Assembly: GCF_016097555.1 (NCBI RefSeq)
Contig: NC_054704.1
Coordinates: forward strand, 73,146,827-73,210,826
DNA: 64,000 bases
Direction: 5' to 3'
DNA from: Gigantopelta aegis
Lineage: Eukaryota > Mollusca > Gastropoda > Neomphalida > Peltospiridae
Numbering within the stretch: the stretch's first letter is position 1; every line of letters begins with the position of its first letter. The position numbers and the translations under genes are program-made. Positions 49,601 to 64,000 of the stretch are shown here, one piece after another. A model generated the notes under the pieces. That model searched no databases. It had not been told where the DNA came from and saw only the letters and a list, made by a program, of their open reading frames with translations.

Positions 49601-52600
49601 ACTTAAATTTTAACTTTTTTTTTTTTTAAACTTGCTGATGACGTGATTGCCCTCCTACAGTCATTTCAGTATCTAGAGTGATATTCATCTTGGTCTTCAT
49701 TTTTCCCCTAATGAAGACTATGTGTTGTATACTTCAAAGCTCAATATTGACAGAGCAACAGGCAATTGCCGATCAAAATATGCAATTTAAGTTTTGTGAT
49801 ATTTATACTAAGTTCATGACCAGTTTTGCTTTCCATCTTGGCAAAGTCTGTGTATGTTAACATAATAACACCCTCTCCTTGGTGGACATTCTGTATGCTC
49901 GTAGACCTTTTGATAATTGTAGGCATAGTGCTCGACAATGGGAATTTTGAGTCTGTTTACAACAATTTTAAATAAATAGCCTTTGCAACAGATATGAAAT
50001 CCAAACATTATAGCAGTAATTTTTATTAAGCAGTCAAATTACTGCCTTCGATAAAGTCCCCGAACTACACCAAATAATATTACCACAACAGCATTTGCCA
50101 TCGGTGCCGTTGTTAAGTTCAAACCCAGGAATGGTCCTAAAAATATAAACTTGGTTAACAAACAAATTTGATTATTTTGCCAGGAAATGCAAGTGATCAC
50201 TATCACTTATGCTCGCCTTGACTCGCCTGGAAGATTTTATGAGTGCGAAATTGATTGCCTTTGCAATACAATTTTTAATAAATCTATTTAAAATATCATG
50301 TCATTGTTCGCTTAGGACCATGTGTGAGCAGGAGAGTGATTTTTAGCTTTTATGATTTTGCTCATGGCCAACACTGTTTTTTTCCCAAATAAAATGTTTT
50401 TCCTGTCTACATGTACCCTATTTTTTCAGCTTGTAGTATGTCACAAAGGACTTATTGGGATTGGCCGTAGTAACAAGGCATCTTGTAAGTTGTATGTGCA
50501 CTGGTTTTTTACTGACAAAAGGACAGCACATACCACAGCGTTTTATATACCATGTTTTCACTATAATTACCACCACATTTCAATTCAATTATTTTTCAAA
50601 AACAGCCAGTTATTGTAATTTTCCCCCTGCTAAATGAAAATTTGCTACGTAGTTTTCAAATTTGAGCCAAACAAGATTACTGAGAGCAGTCAAACGATGT
50701 CATTATTTACAAAAGTTCTGTGTTGTAGTCATTCACCATTTACATTAATTAATGTTCATTCAGGCTTGTTTTCAAAATTTTAATGTGATATTCCACTCAG
50801 AGTTTGCTAAGGATCATGAATTCCAGACCGTGTAGTGTTAATGTCTTCGACAGCATTAATCACTAAAGAATACTAATGTGCAACAGTTAAATGTTTAGTG
50901 AATGGAAAATCGCTAGAAACCATTCATTTGGAGAGGTAGGTACGGGACATAGGATTAATGTACCCTTTAAATCTGTATTATCAAAGTTCATTCTATTGGG
51001 TTTTAATTCCACAAGTCTATTCGATTTTGAATGCTTGTCACAATCAAGCCTGTAGGAACGGAGGGGGGGGGGGGGGCCTGGACCTGTGCACAAAAAAAAA
51101 CACTTGAGAAAAATGTACATGTATTTTGTCTTAGTTACTGTAAAAAAAAAGAAGATAAAATCAGGCTTGGTTATCTTCTCTCTCTTCTTCTTCTCCCCCC
51201 CCCCCCCCCCCCCCCCCCAAACTGCCTCCTCAATTAGATATTGATCCCCTCCCACACACACCACTCCAGGTATCGTTTAGGTGTCATTTGGGCCCCTGGC
51301 ATTCACTGCCGGTTTTTGTTTTGTTTTCTCTGTTGTTACTTAAATTGCAATGCTTCCATTAGACCTACAGAGTACTAGTAATCATTTAAGACCCAAGTCA
51401 AACATTACCCATTTTCAGTTTAGAACATGCTACTTTATCAACTTATATTTCAAGATGTATAAAAGAATGATTTGGAATTGTACACGAGTTGTTTGTTTTG
51501 TTTTATTCCATCTGACACTGATTTGCTCAAGTCCGGTGTATTTTGTATTGTACCTTAATTTGCACCCGCACTGTGGTAATAACATGTCATTTTCAACTAC
51601 ACCCGTGTTGGTTTTAGATTGCTGTTTGTTTGTACACATACGTGCTCACCCGATTTCAGAACATGTATGTTGATATATTTGCAAACGGCATTTCATCGTT
51701 TGAGAACCTGTGTGTGAATCAAATTATTATAATTATTGTGCTGCTAAAATCTTAAGTTTAATCCTTGGCAGATACAAGTATCCAAACATAAATTAGAATA
51801 TATGAACCAACATTCTTGCAGCGAAGGATGTAATTGGTAAAGATACATGTTGAAGATAAAACTTGGGTTGGGGGGATTCAAATCAATTGTGTCGTTGAGA
51901 ATTTTGCTATTGTCATTTGTCAACAATCAACAGTTTATATTAATATACATTGTTGACAGTTTGGCCTATCAGATAATGAAAAGAAAGAAGAAACTGTCCA
52001 AAAACTATTTAATTTTTTTTTTATGACTCGTGTTCATATTTTGAATTCCAATTAAATCAGATGATCATAAAAAATACCAACAAAAGGCAAAATATAATAT
52101 TTTAATTCTACAATATATGGTAAAGTGCAAACAACAATTCTACTGAATTAAATGTCTTGCCTACCACATTTCAGTGTCATTGATAGTGCATTTGTAGATA
52201 TCCATCTCAATACATGTTAAAAATGTTTTTAAAACATTTAAAAAAAATTAAACTTCAAAAAATTAATTTAAAATTTTAAAATTAATTTGGAAAAAAAAAA
52301 TTGACGTGCATTGAGGTGAACATTCATAGGTAGAACTACAAATGAAGCTTTACTGATGCAGGATATATAATTTATGAGAAATGTAGCTACATTTGTACAA
52401 TCAAATTGCAAAAGTTGATGCTGCAGCCAATGAAAAAGTAATACCTGTACTTCATCTTTTTAGTACAGGCTGGTAGGTGCTGGGTTCGGATCCCAGTCGA
52501 GGCCTGGGATTTTTAATCCAGATACCGACTCCAAACCCTGAGTGAGTGCTCCGCAAGGCTCAGTGGATAGGTGTAAACCACTTGCACCGACCAGTGATCC

Positions 52601-54299
52601 ATAACTGGTTCAACAAAGGCCATAGTTTGTGCTATCCTGCTTGTGGGAAGCGCAAATAAAAGATCCCTTGCAGCTAATTGGAAGAGTAGCCCATATAGTG
52701 GCGACAGCGGGTTTCCTCTCAAAATCTGTGTGGTCCTTAACCATGTCTGATGCCATATAACTGTAAATAAAATGTGTTGAGTGCGTCGTTAAATAAAACA
52801 TTTCTTTCTTTCTTTCTTTCATCTTTTTAGTTTGAATATGTATTGTAAAGGTAAGACAAAAATCCCCAGACTTAGCAATAATCTTGTTGACAACTGGTAT
52901 GGTTACTGGTTATAAAAGTATATCATATGTCATGAATATTGTATGAGAACTTTTTTTTTTTTACACACAACAATAGTTCAATTAATTAGGATTCTTGGTA
53001 CTTATTTTGATGACAAAAATACTTAAAACAAGTAAATAGTGTTTCGTTAGTATTTAGTATGCATATCATTTATTAGCTGTATGTACATGTGCAAGTGAAC
53101 TGGACAAAAAGTCACGTCCTGGCTCGTACTGAAATGTTTGAAAGTAAATGTTACATCATAAAGAATATTTGTTTTAGTAAATTGTTATATGGCATTTACT
53201 TTAGAAATATACTGGATATTATGTTAAGCAGTGTATTTCAATAAGCAAACATTCTACCAGGAGAGCAGAGTTTTGGAATTTACTGCAGAGTTAAAAAAGT
53301 GATGTCCATTTTCATCAAGTCCTGGCACATTTTACTTTTCATTTTATAAGTAAGGTTTTTTTTACAAAAACAAACAACAATAAGGTTTTTTTTGTGGTAA
53401 TGACAAAAAAGTGCTAAAAAAAAAATAGGCCTGACATGCTTATAGGTACTACTATGTGTAACGAGTCTATCAATGATAAAAGTGCCTTTCAGTTTTAAAA
53501 GGATTTTTAGTGAAGGAGATCATTAGAGTCAGAATGTCACGTCCTGGCTTAAATGATTACCATGGACTGGCCCATTACTAAATAAGAGCATCGACTAAAA
53601 TGATGTCTTATTCAATACCCTATTTTGACCAAAGATGCCTTTTCATCTTTTTGGTGAAAATCCCGAACATTTCAACTATGGCTCATGACGGGTGCCACCG
53701 GTGGGGGAGAATATACTCACCTTTTGCAAAGTAAAACAATGTTTATAGCCTTGATCACAGTATATGACACAACTCAACTGTTGATTTGAGTCGCATAGTG
53801 TATGTAGTGTGTATTGAAAAAATAATATTCTGCAACTGTTTAGTCGATCGGACAGCATTTGGCGACGAGTTGTGGTTCGCGACGGTCTTGTTGTGTAATG
53901 TGATCTAGGTTTTAACATCTTGTTTGCTTTCAGGGACCATACATTGTTGATATGTTTATACATTGGAGTATTAATTTTGTTACTGTTCACTTTTCTTTGT
54001 TTTCATTTATTATTTTTCATTTTTTTTTACACCTTAACAAGGTCACATTTATTATTTGATCGTCAGACGGGATGAGACTGATAAGAGGGTGGTTGAAATT
54101 TTAATTCACAGGTTTTATATATTTGTCCATTTTCGTATTTTTAGAAGGATTATGGCACTGACGTGATGTAAAACCAATCATGGGGCCCACAGATGTAATG
54201 TCAATATTCCATGTATACATTTTTTGTTTGCAGGTGACAAAAACTGAAGCCATGCCCTTGAACTTGTCACCGGACATGAAGAAACCAGCGGATTGTTGA
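46683..54299 (+). CDS. Small mitochondrial-type membrane protein, prag01/Deltameth_res-like
   Basis: Exons 46683-46731, 49144-49346 and 54234-54299, phases 1 and 0, give 105 residues. The N-terminus MLSRIIPAVRSISSVTRFQA is basic and amphipathic like a mitochondrial targeting peptide. The middle has DDMPVPAGSWQEQYNKVNSK, then one membrane helix (YNVYLAISSVFFVATMYM). The tail is TEAMPLNLSPDMKKPADC. The MDxxPVPxGSWQE-YN-membrane layout is what I recall for the insect deltamethrin-resistance (prag01) family, whose members look like single-helix inner-membrane proteins. The size and helix position also resemble cytochrome c oxidase subunit 7B. Biochemical role not shown. A polyadenylation signal (AATAAA) follows near 54480. 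A second possible last exon is listed separately. Confidence 0.6.
47070..47256 (-). repeat. SINE family B, head half
   Basis: CTTTGTTGAACCAGTTATGG to the head complement GCCACCGAGGCCGGT. It has no tail, and lies in intron 1 of the prag01-like gene. Confidence 0.85.
47295..48686. mobile_element. Candidate hAT-like non-autonomous element, 1.4 kb
   Basis: CAGGCCTTGACCTTAAG at the left and, inverted, CAGGGCTCAACCTTAGC at the right are imperfect terminal repeats. Both ends have GGTAGCC(C/G) motifs about 60 bp inside (TTGGTAGCCCCCGAAC, TTGGTAGCCCGGCGG). No transposase is seen. CTACAT occurs just outside both ends. hAT assignment rests on the CAGG ends only. Confidence 0.5.
49531..49571 (+). CDS. 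Possible alternative last exon of the prag01-like gene
   Basis: A strong pyrimidine tract and CATAG acceptor precede GCAAACATATATTCAGTC. In phase with exon 2 it adds ANIYSVFSRTSVAW and stops (TGG TAA). A good donor (TGGTAAGT) overlaps that stop. If spliced to 54234 the junction reads TGG TGA, so the protein ends at the same residue either way. This isoform would be 98 residues with a different C-terminus. Confidence 0.45.
49576..52450. other. Long intron of the prag01-like gene
   Basis: Contains G-, C- and T-runs (51061-51078, 51194-51222) and, near 50455-50560, a very old SINE-core-like relic (ACAGCACATACCACAGCG). No exon with homology was recognised. Confidence 0.5.
52465..52813 (+). repeat. 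Chimeric SINE: family B head, family A tail 1
   Basis: The first 200 bp (GGTTCGGATCCCAGTCGAGG, ACTTGCACCGACCAGTGATC) are family B. From AGAGTAGCCCATATAGTGGC it is family A with CATAACTGTAAATAAAATG tail 1 and (TTTC)n. TTCATCTTTTTAGT flanks it at 52451-52464 and 52814-52827, a perfect TSD. The first part of the head is missing (5' truncation). Confidence 0.9.
52828..54233. other. Remainder of the intron, unique sequence
   Basis: No exon, SINE or inverted repeat recognised. The CGACGAGTTGTGGTTCGCGA stretch at 53861 is GC-richer than its surroundings but not coding as far as I can see. Confidence 0.45.
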
Positions 54300-54599
54300 T
54301 GGCTACATCTTGGGTTAAAAGTTGTGAGCATGTAGATCACAGATCAGTTAGACATTCATAAGAAACAATGCGATAAAATCAGTCTTAATTTAAGTTGATG
54401 TTGTTTTTGGTTATCAACTGAGGTCTGGAAATTCTGTATTCCTTTGTGTGTAGTATTTGTATATTAAAACATCCTGGAAAATAAATTAACAGAAATATAT
54501 TGAGTGTTTTCTTCATTTTTGAACATAAATAACCCCGCATTAACATTCAGTGGTGGATTATAGCACGGTGGTAGAGTGCTTGTCAAAGGTTTGAAGAAG

Positions 54600-54906
54600 G
54601 AAGGAAATGTTTTAACGACACACTCAACACATTTTATTTGTGGTTATATGGCGTCGGACATATGTTGATGGACCACACAGATATTGAGGAAACACGCTGT
54701 TGCCACTTCCTTGGGTACTCTTTCTTTTTTTTTTTCTTTTTTTTTTAATTAGCAGCAAGGGATCTTTTATATGCACCATCCCACAGACAGGGTAGTGCAT
54801 ACCACAGCCTTTGATATACCAGTCATGGTGCACTGGCTGGAACGAGAAATAGCCCAATGGGTCCATTGACGGGGATCGATCACAGACCCGACTACGCATC
54901 AAGCAG
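54600..54906 (-). repeat. SINE family A (tail 1)
   Basis: GAAGGAAATGTTTTAACGAC to CAGACCCGACTACGCATCAA, with a T-rich expansion at 54720-54747 inside the core. Confidence 0.85.
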
Positions 54907-55049
54907 GTGAATGAGAATGTTAAATTTGGATATCCTTACATAAAAATAAACTAGTGCAAAATGGGTTTTTTCTTTCATAATGCTTAACAACTTTTTAATT
55001 TAAGTTTACTATTGAAATGCTTTTGTTTAAAGAGTATGAAAAATAAATA

Positions 55050-55160
55050 AAGTTTGTTTTGTTTAACGACACCACTAAAGCACATTGATTAATTAATCAT
55101 CGGCTATTAAATAAGCAGCAAGGGATTTTTTTATATGCACTTTCCCACAGACATTTATTT
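55050..55160 (-). repeat. SINE family A tail 2 fragment
   Basis: AAAGTTTGTTTTGTTTAACG to ATATGCACTTTCCCACAGAC, with an internal deletion after ATCATCGGCTATT. Confidence 0.8.
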
Positions 55161-55469
55161 ACATCTAATTTAAAGTTACATTCTCTGGTTACCATATTAA
55201 AACCTGTACAAATGTGAAATACAAGCTCAAATGCACTTTTAAAAAAGTCGTTATTTTCGCTATGAATGGATATCGTTGAACGTATACGCTTGATTCATTG
55301 CCTGTGCCGCCATAGCTAAGGCAAAGCACAAACGGCAGCCTGTTGTCAGTTTCAGTTATAACGCGCATTTGCCGATTTCAAATTGTAGGGTTCGTCTCAA
55401 AAAATTAAGAGAAATCTTGCGCTGTACGAAGAATGTTCGACATCAAAGATAAAGCATATTGATTTAATA

Positions 55470-55885
55470 ATCATCCAACCCCATACAACTGTAAATAAAA
55501 TGTGTTGAGTGCGTCCTTAAATAAAACATATCCTATCCTTCCATCTGCTGTTGGATGTCTAACATTTGGTCATTTTGACATAATCTTAGAGAGGAATCGG
55601 GTGTATGTGCAGGGGGAGGATATTGGAGGTCGAAACCCTTACTTGCCCAAGCTTAGAAAAAATGGAAATGTATTTTTTGGGGGGAGCATGGCCCCATATA
55701 AACTTCGCTCAACAGTCTATAACCCTAACCCCACTGAAATCCCTGCACACATGCCTTGGAAGCCAGCTACATTTTTTTTAGCAAGAGATCGTTTATATGT
55801 ACCGTCCCACAGACAGGATATCACATACCATGGTCTTTTTGTATATACTGGCCTTTGGGTATTGATCCTAGACTGACCGCGCATT
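55470..55885 (-). repeat. Old SINE fragments
   Basis: A plus-strand tail-1 piece (AACTGTAAATAAAATGTGTT) at 55488-55530 runs into a minus-strand tail-2 piece (GTTGGATGTCTAACATTTGG). After an unrelated insert of about 170 bp, a core piece follows (GAGATCGTTTATATGTACCG). Confidence 0.65.
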
Positions 55886-55889
55886 TCCA

Positions 55890-58800
55890 AAAAAAAATGT
55901 TAAGTAAATCGAACACAGTACCCTCTTCCTCTACCCCTAGAGCGTTACGTAATTAGTAACACCCCCTTATATGTAACATGTATGCCAACAGCTGGCCAGT
56001 CAAAATTTCATGGCAAATCCCCCACTCGCGGACCCCTGGAAAGGCGTTGTACCATACCTCTATGGATATAAATATGTTTTGGAGAGGTGAGACGACCCCT
56101 CAATCAACAGTTAAATTTGTTCAAAAATTTCGAAATCTCACGTGATCTCTTGATGGGGAATTCTATACTTGTGATAAGCCAATGAAAACCGAGATCGGTA
56201 CGAGCCCGTCAAAAGTGTCCCACTTTCAAAATACTGGCTTTGATTTTGACCTGGATAAGCCAGCGTAGTGAAACCAATGTGGAGTGCGGCGTCATATATG
56301 CACCAAACGTAATTTGATTTTCTGTTCTATATGCTTAAATAATAATATTCCAGGGAATGTAGTTTTAAATCTATCTGCAAAGTTGTTAAGTTGTAAAAGT
56401 ATGTGATAAGAAAAATATCTAGTGTTATATTGAATATGCCACCTACTGTAAGTAACATTATACAAGTGGTATCGTACATGCATTAAGCACTTAAGGAGAC
56501 TGCTCTAGTAAATGCGGTCATTCCGGAGCCTCGGACAGTAATTCATGGAAGAAACAGATCACTACCTTTGGACTCCATCAGATAAAAGCTTGATTATTTT
56601 AATGCTTTTGTCATTCACACTGGTATTAAACACATATGATGAAATAATAACACTGATATGTTTATATATATACAAAATAATTTATTCGCTCTGAGCACTT
56701 TTCACTGAAAAAAAAAGAAGTCTGCTAATATAGCACAGTGCATGAATCTCGCTATTCATTGTTGTTACAAACCTACATAACCTGCATTTCTCAAAATTAT
56801 GTACACTAGCTTTCAATAACTGCTAATATTATAATTTCACAATATATTACCATAAATTTTAAATCATAATGAATATTTACAAGTATATTACTGTATCATT
56901 CATTAGAATAACCAAAATTAAAAAAAAATATCTGCAAGTATCTGAATACATCTTTAAGTCGCTAGTGTTCACTTGGGATATATAGCACAGAAATAACAGG
57001 ACTGTCTACCCTATAATATTATCTACCAACACCTCAAGCTCTGATACAAAGGTATCTCACACAGTTAAAGCCATCTTAATAAGTTTCACTGCATATAGGT
57101 TGATTTTCTTTAACAAACTTCAGTTAAGTACTACTGAACATCAACATGAGATTCTTATTATTTTTTAAATGTAGCACCACATCAAATTCGATGATGATGT
57201 TTTAGAAGCCTGCAGTTTTTGTATCAAACTGAATACACTTTTCTATTGACGGACCGTTCACCACATGGGGCAATATATTATCTAAGATCTAGTATACACA
57301 TGGGCCTAAAAAGTGTTAGCAATCTTGCCAACTTTATCTGAAAATATTTTGCAAATTTAATGTTTTTCTTAGCAAAATAAAATTAGACAAATTCACGTCT
57401 TCCAACAAATTTCAACTTCAGTTCATATTTAATGTCAGCTTAAACACTCGTCAAGGGGCAATTGTTGCTAAACTAATGCCCCCAAAAAAACTAGAGCTTG
57501 GTCTGGCGAGCATGGTACCAGTCAAAAAAGATATGCTAGTCTAAGGCCTGTTCACCCATAAAATACAATTATGTTTAAATCGTGTGCTAAAGAGTTAAAA
57601 ATTGACAGTAAACACATAAAGTTGAAGTGTTTCCTTTTTTCCGTTCCACCATGTGATTAATTCTAGAAAAGCCTGGAAGTTAATGGCTATAAAGATAACT
57701 TCAGTCTCATTGCAGTACTGTGTCTGGCCAATGACAGGGCACAAATTAGTTCTTGTGGCTGCCATTTTATTTTTCTTAATGAGAACCTGCAACACTTCTA
57801 CTTGATTATAGAACTATAAACTGATTCTCATGTTTTGACCTGCAAAAAGTTTAAAATAAACATCAAGTCATTTATATTACAAATATCTGAAAATTATATT
57901 TCCATTTTTCTTTAGAAAGTTTCTACTTGGGTAAAATATAACTTCCTTCTTTAAATTGTTAAACTGCTTTTTAATGAATATTTAAAAAGCAAAAGGACCA
58001 TTATGAATACAATTTGTGTAGAAAAGGTATTAATAAATTCATAAAACAGTAAAAAAAACCTTGGCAGTGCATCTACACATTCTCTTTTGGGCATAACTCA
58101 CTAACCTAGTTGGAAGAAGCAAATAAATAAACTAATTAAGAGTTTTAAACGGCCCTAAAGAGCGTATCCTGAATCTTTAGTCACATGATTGATGTTAGAT
58201 CATGGCTTGTGCTTTAAAAATCTTATATCCTAACTCGAGACTAGACCATGTCCATACTTCTATATGCCATTCGTTTATGGATGAGACTTTCGTTATTTAA
58301 AGCCTTGAGTCTGGACTTTTAAAAAGTTCAGTAAGCATGAAGACTTTAGAATTAGATTGTACTTTTAACAAAATCATGATACTGTCCTCCGTTTGTAACA
58401 TGCTTCAAGCTAACAGACTAAACTTACATATTAAATACATTTTCTTGTTTAGAATATCAGTGTCTGTGTATGCAATATGTTTGTAGTTGTCCTAATATTT
58501 GTAGCAGCCCAAACTGGAGAAAACTAGAGGTGTTTTCTCTTTTTTAAGAATACTTTACCTGGCCTCAAAATAAATGCATATTCCTCTAAAGATAGTAGTC
58601 TGGTCCGAACATCCCAACAGCCAATGGGATGGCCTAAAATTCTTCTACAGAGTCCTCCTTTCTGTTCCGTTCACACGACTGTAACTTCCTTCTTTTCCGA
58701 GCAAATCGTATAGAGAATATGCATTTGTGTTGAGGCCAGGTAAGTAGAAAAGAAATAGATTTTACCTCCCAATAATTTCATGTATATTAAAAAAAATATG

Positions 58801-59250
58801 AAGCTAGGAAAACTACAGACAATAGGTCTATTAGAAAAACACCAATTATACACCCACTGATGTTCTAAATAAGAAAATGTATTTAATATGTAATATTAGT
58901 CATCAAAAAAATCCCTGCTGGTTGGAAATACCAGCAAACTCAGGACAGTCTCTTTTAATAGTGACATAAAATTATAACGTAATGGTAAAAATCATTCATT
59001 AGTTGCTCAAATCAACTGTAGCATTTAATACATGTAGGTCATAGCTAATAATCCTTTTTGTAGTTGTAAAAGCAGTCTATCAAAAACCCTGCTAATAAGA
59101 CAACCTCTACTGTTCACTGATAAAATATAGAAAAATATTTTCAAAAATAAATCCGTAAATATTTTCAAAATGTCTAGTGAACGTCTCTGCTCAAAATTAG
59201 CCGTCTCTGGTGGATGTTTTATGAATAAATAAAACTTTTAGAGTCCACTG
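55890..59250. other. Spacer and possible long 3' UTR of AIFM1
   Basis: No gene on either strand. A minus-strand AATAAA near 56683-56688 could end the AIFM1 transcript, which would make the 3' UTR about 2.5 kb. This is inference only. Confidence 0.35.
58370..58960. mobile_element. TTAA-type MITE relic carrying another hairpin MITE
   Basis: The outer parts (TAGAATATCAGTGTCTGTGT, and CCAGCAAACTCAGGACAGTC at the right) match the intact element at 60218. Between them, 58558-58741 has inverted ends ACCTGGCCTCAAAATAAATG and CATTTGTGTTGAGGCCAGGT. Confidence 0.65.
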
Positions 59251-59253
59251 TCA

Positions 59254-63767
<4,514 letters not shown>

Positions 63768-64000
63768 CTGCAAACATAGACACGGACTACAGGTACTGTG
63801 TAAATATTTAATACCCATCTTGAAATTGTAGAACTAAACACATAAAAAGAACAAATGAATGCTTCATGACATCCCTGAATAAAAAATATATATTGGCTAT
63901 TTGGTGTTACACAAAGGTAAGTGCATGTACATGAATGAAGGCACAAATGATTGGTATTAGTGAAGAAAAAGGAAGTCAGATTTATTATAAAATTAACAAC

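Overview
This is animal nuclear DNA, most likely from a mollusc. Multi-exon genes have GT-AG introns, the spacers are AT-rich, and there are many tRNA-derived SINEs, small palindromic DNA transposons and long microsatellites. Three things point to a lophotrochozoan, and to a mollusc in particular: the SINE load, a long Toll-like receptor whose ectodomain-to-tail body is one open frame, and the close match of the conserved genes to their animal counterparts. I cannot name the species from sequence alone.

Layout. 1-12500: no host gene recognised; it holds SINEs, a minisatellite, a nearly full-length but frameshifted Tc1-type transposon and hairpin MITEs. 12538-16119 (minus): a Toll-like receptor gene whose last codons lie in a minisatellite and whose signal peptide lies in another frame. 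16150-25000: repeats only. 25056-28571 (minus): a four-exon secreted protein that I identify as a divergent stanniocalcin with a Pro/Arg/Ser-repeat insertion. 28600-34150: repeats. 34151-46459 (minus): a complete 13-exon VPS36 (ESCRT-II), 383 residues, every splice phase checked. 46683-54299 (plus): a small mitochondrial-type membrane protein divergent from VPS36, with 223 bp between the two start codons and two possible last exons. 54600-56700: repeats. 59254-63767 (minus): the last five coding exons of AIFM1; the rest lies beyond the right edge.

The genes do not form a pathway. VPS36 serves endosomal sorting, AIFM1 and the prag01-like protein are mitochondrial, the TLR is an immune receptor and the stanniocalcin-like protein is secreted. 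The only clear functional link by position is the likely shared bidirectional promoter at 46460-46682.

The repeats have a readable history. Several SINEs keep perfect target-site duplications, and elements are nested in each other at many places. One SINE is a chimera of two families that moved as a unit. I saw no convincing retrovirus, LTR element, Polinton, CRISPR array or free-standing tRNA/rRNA gene.
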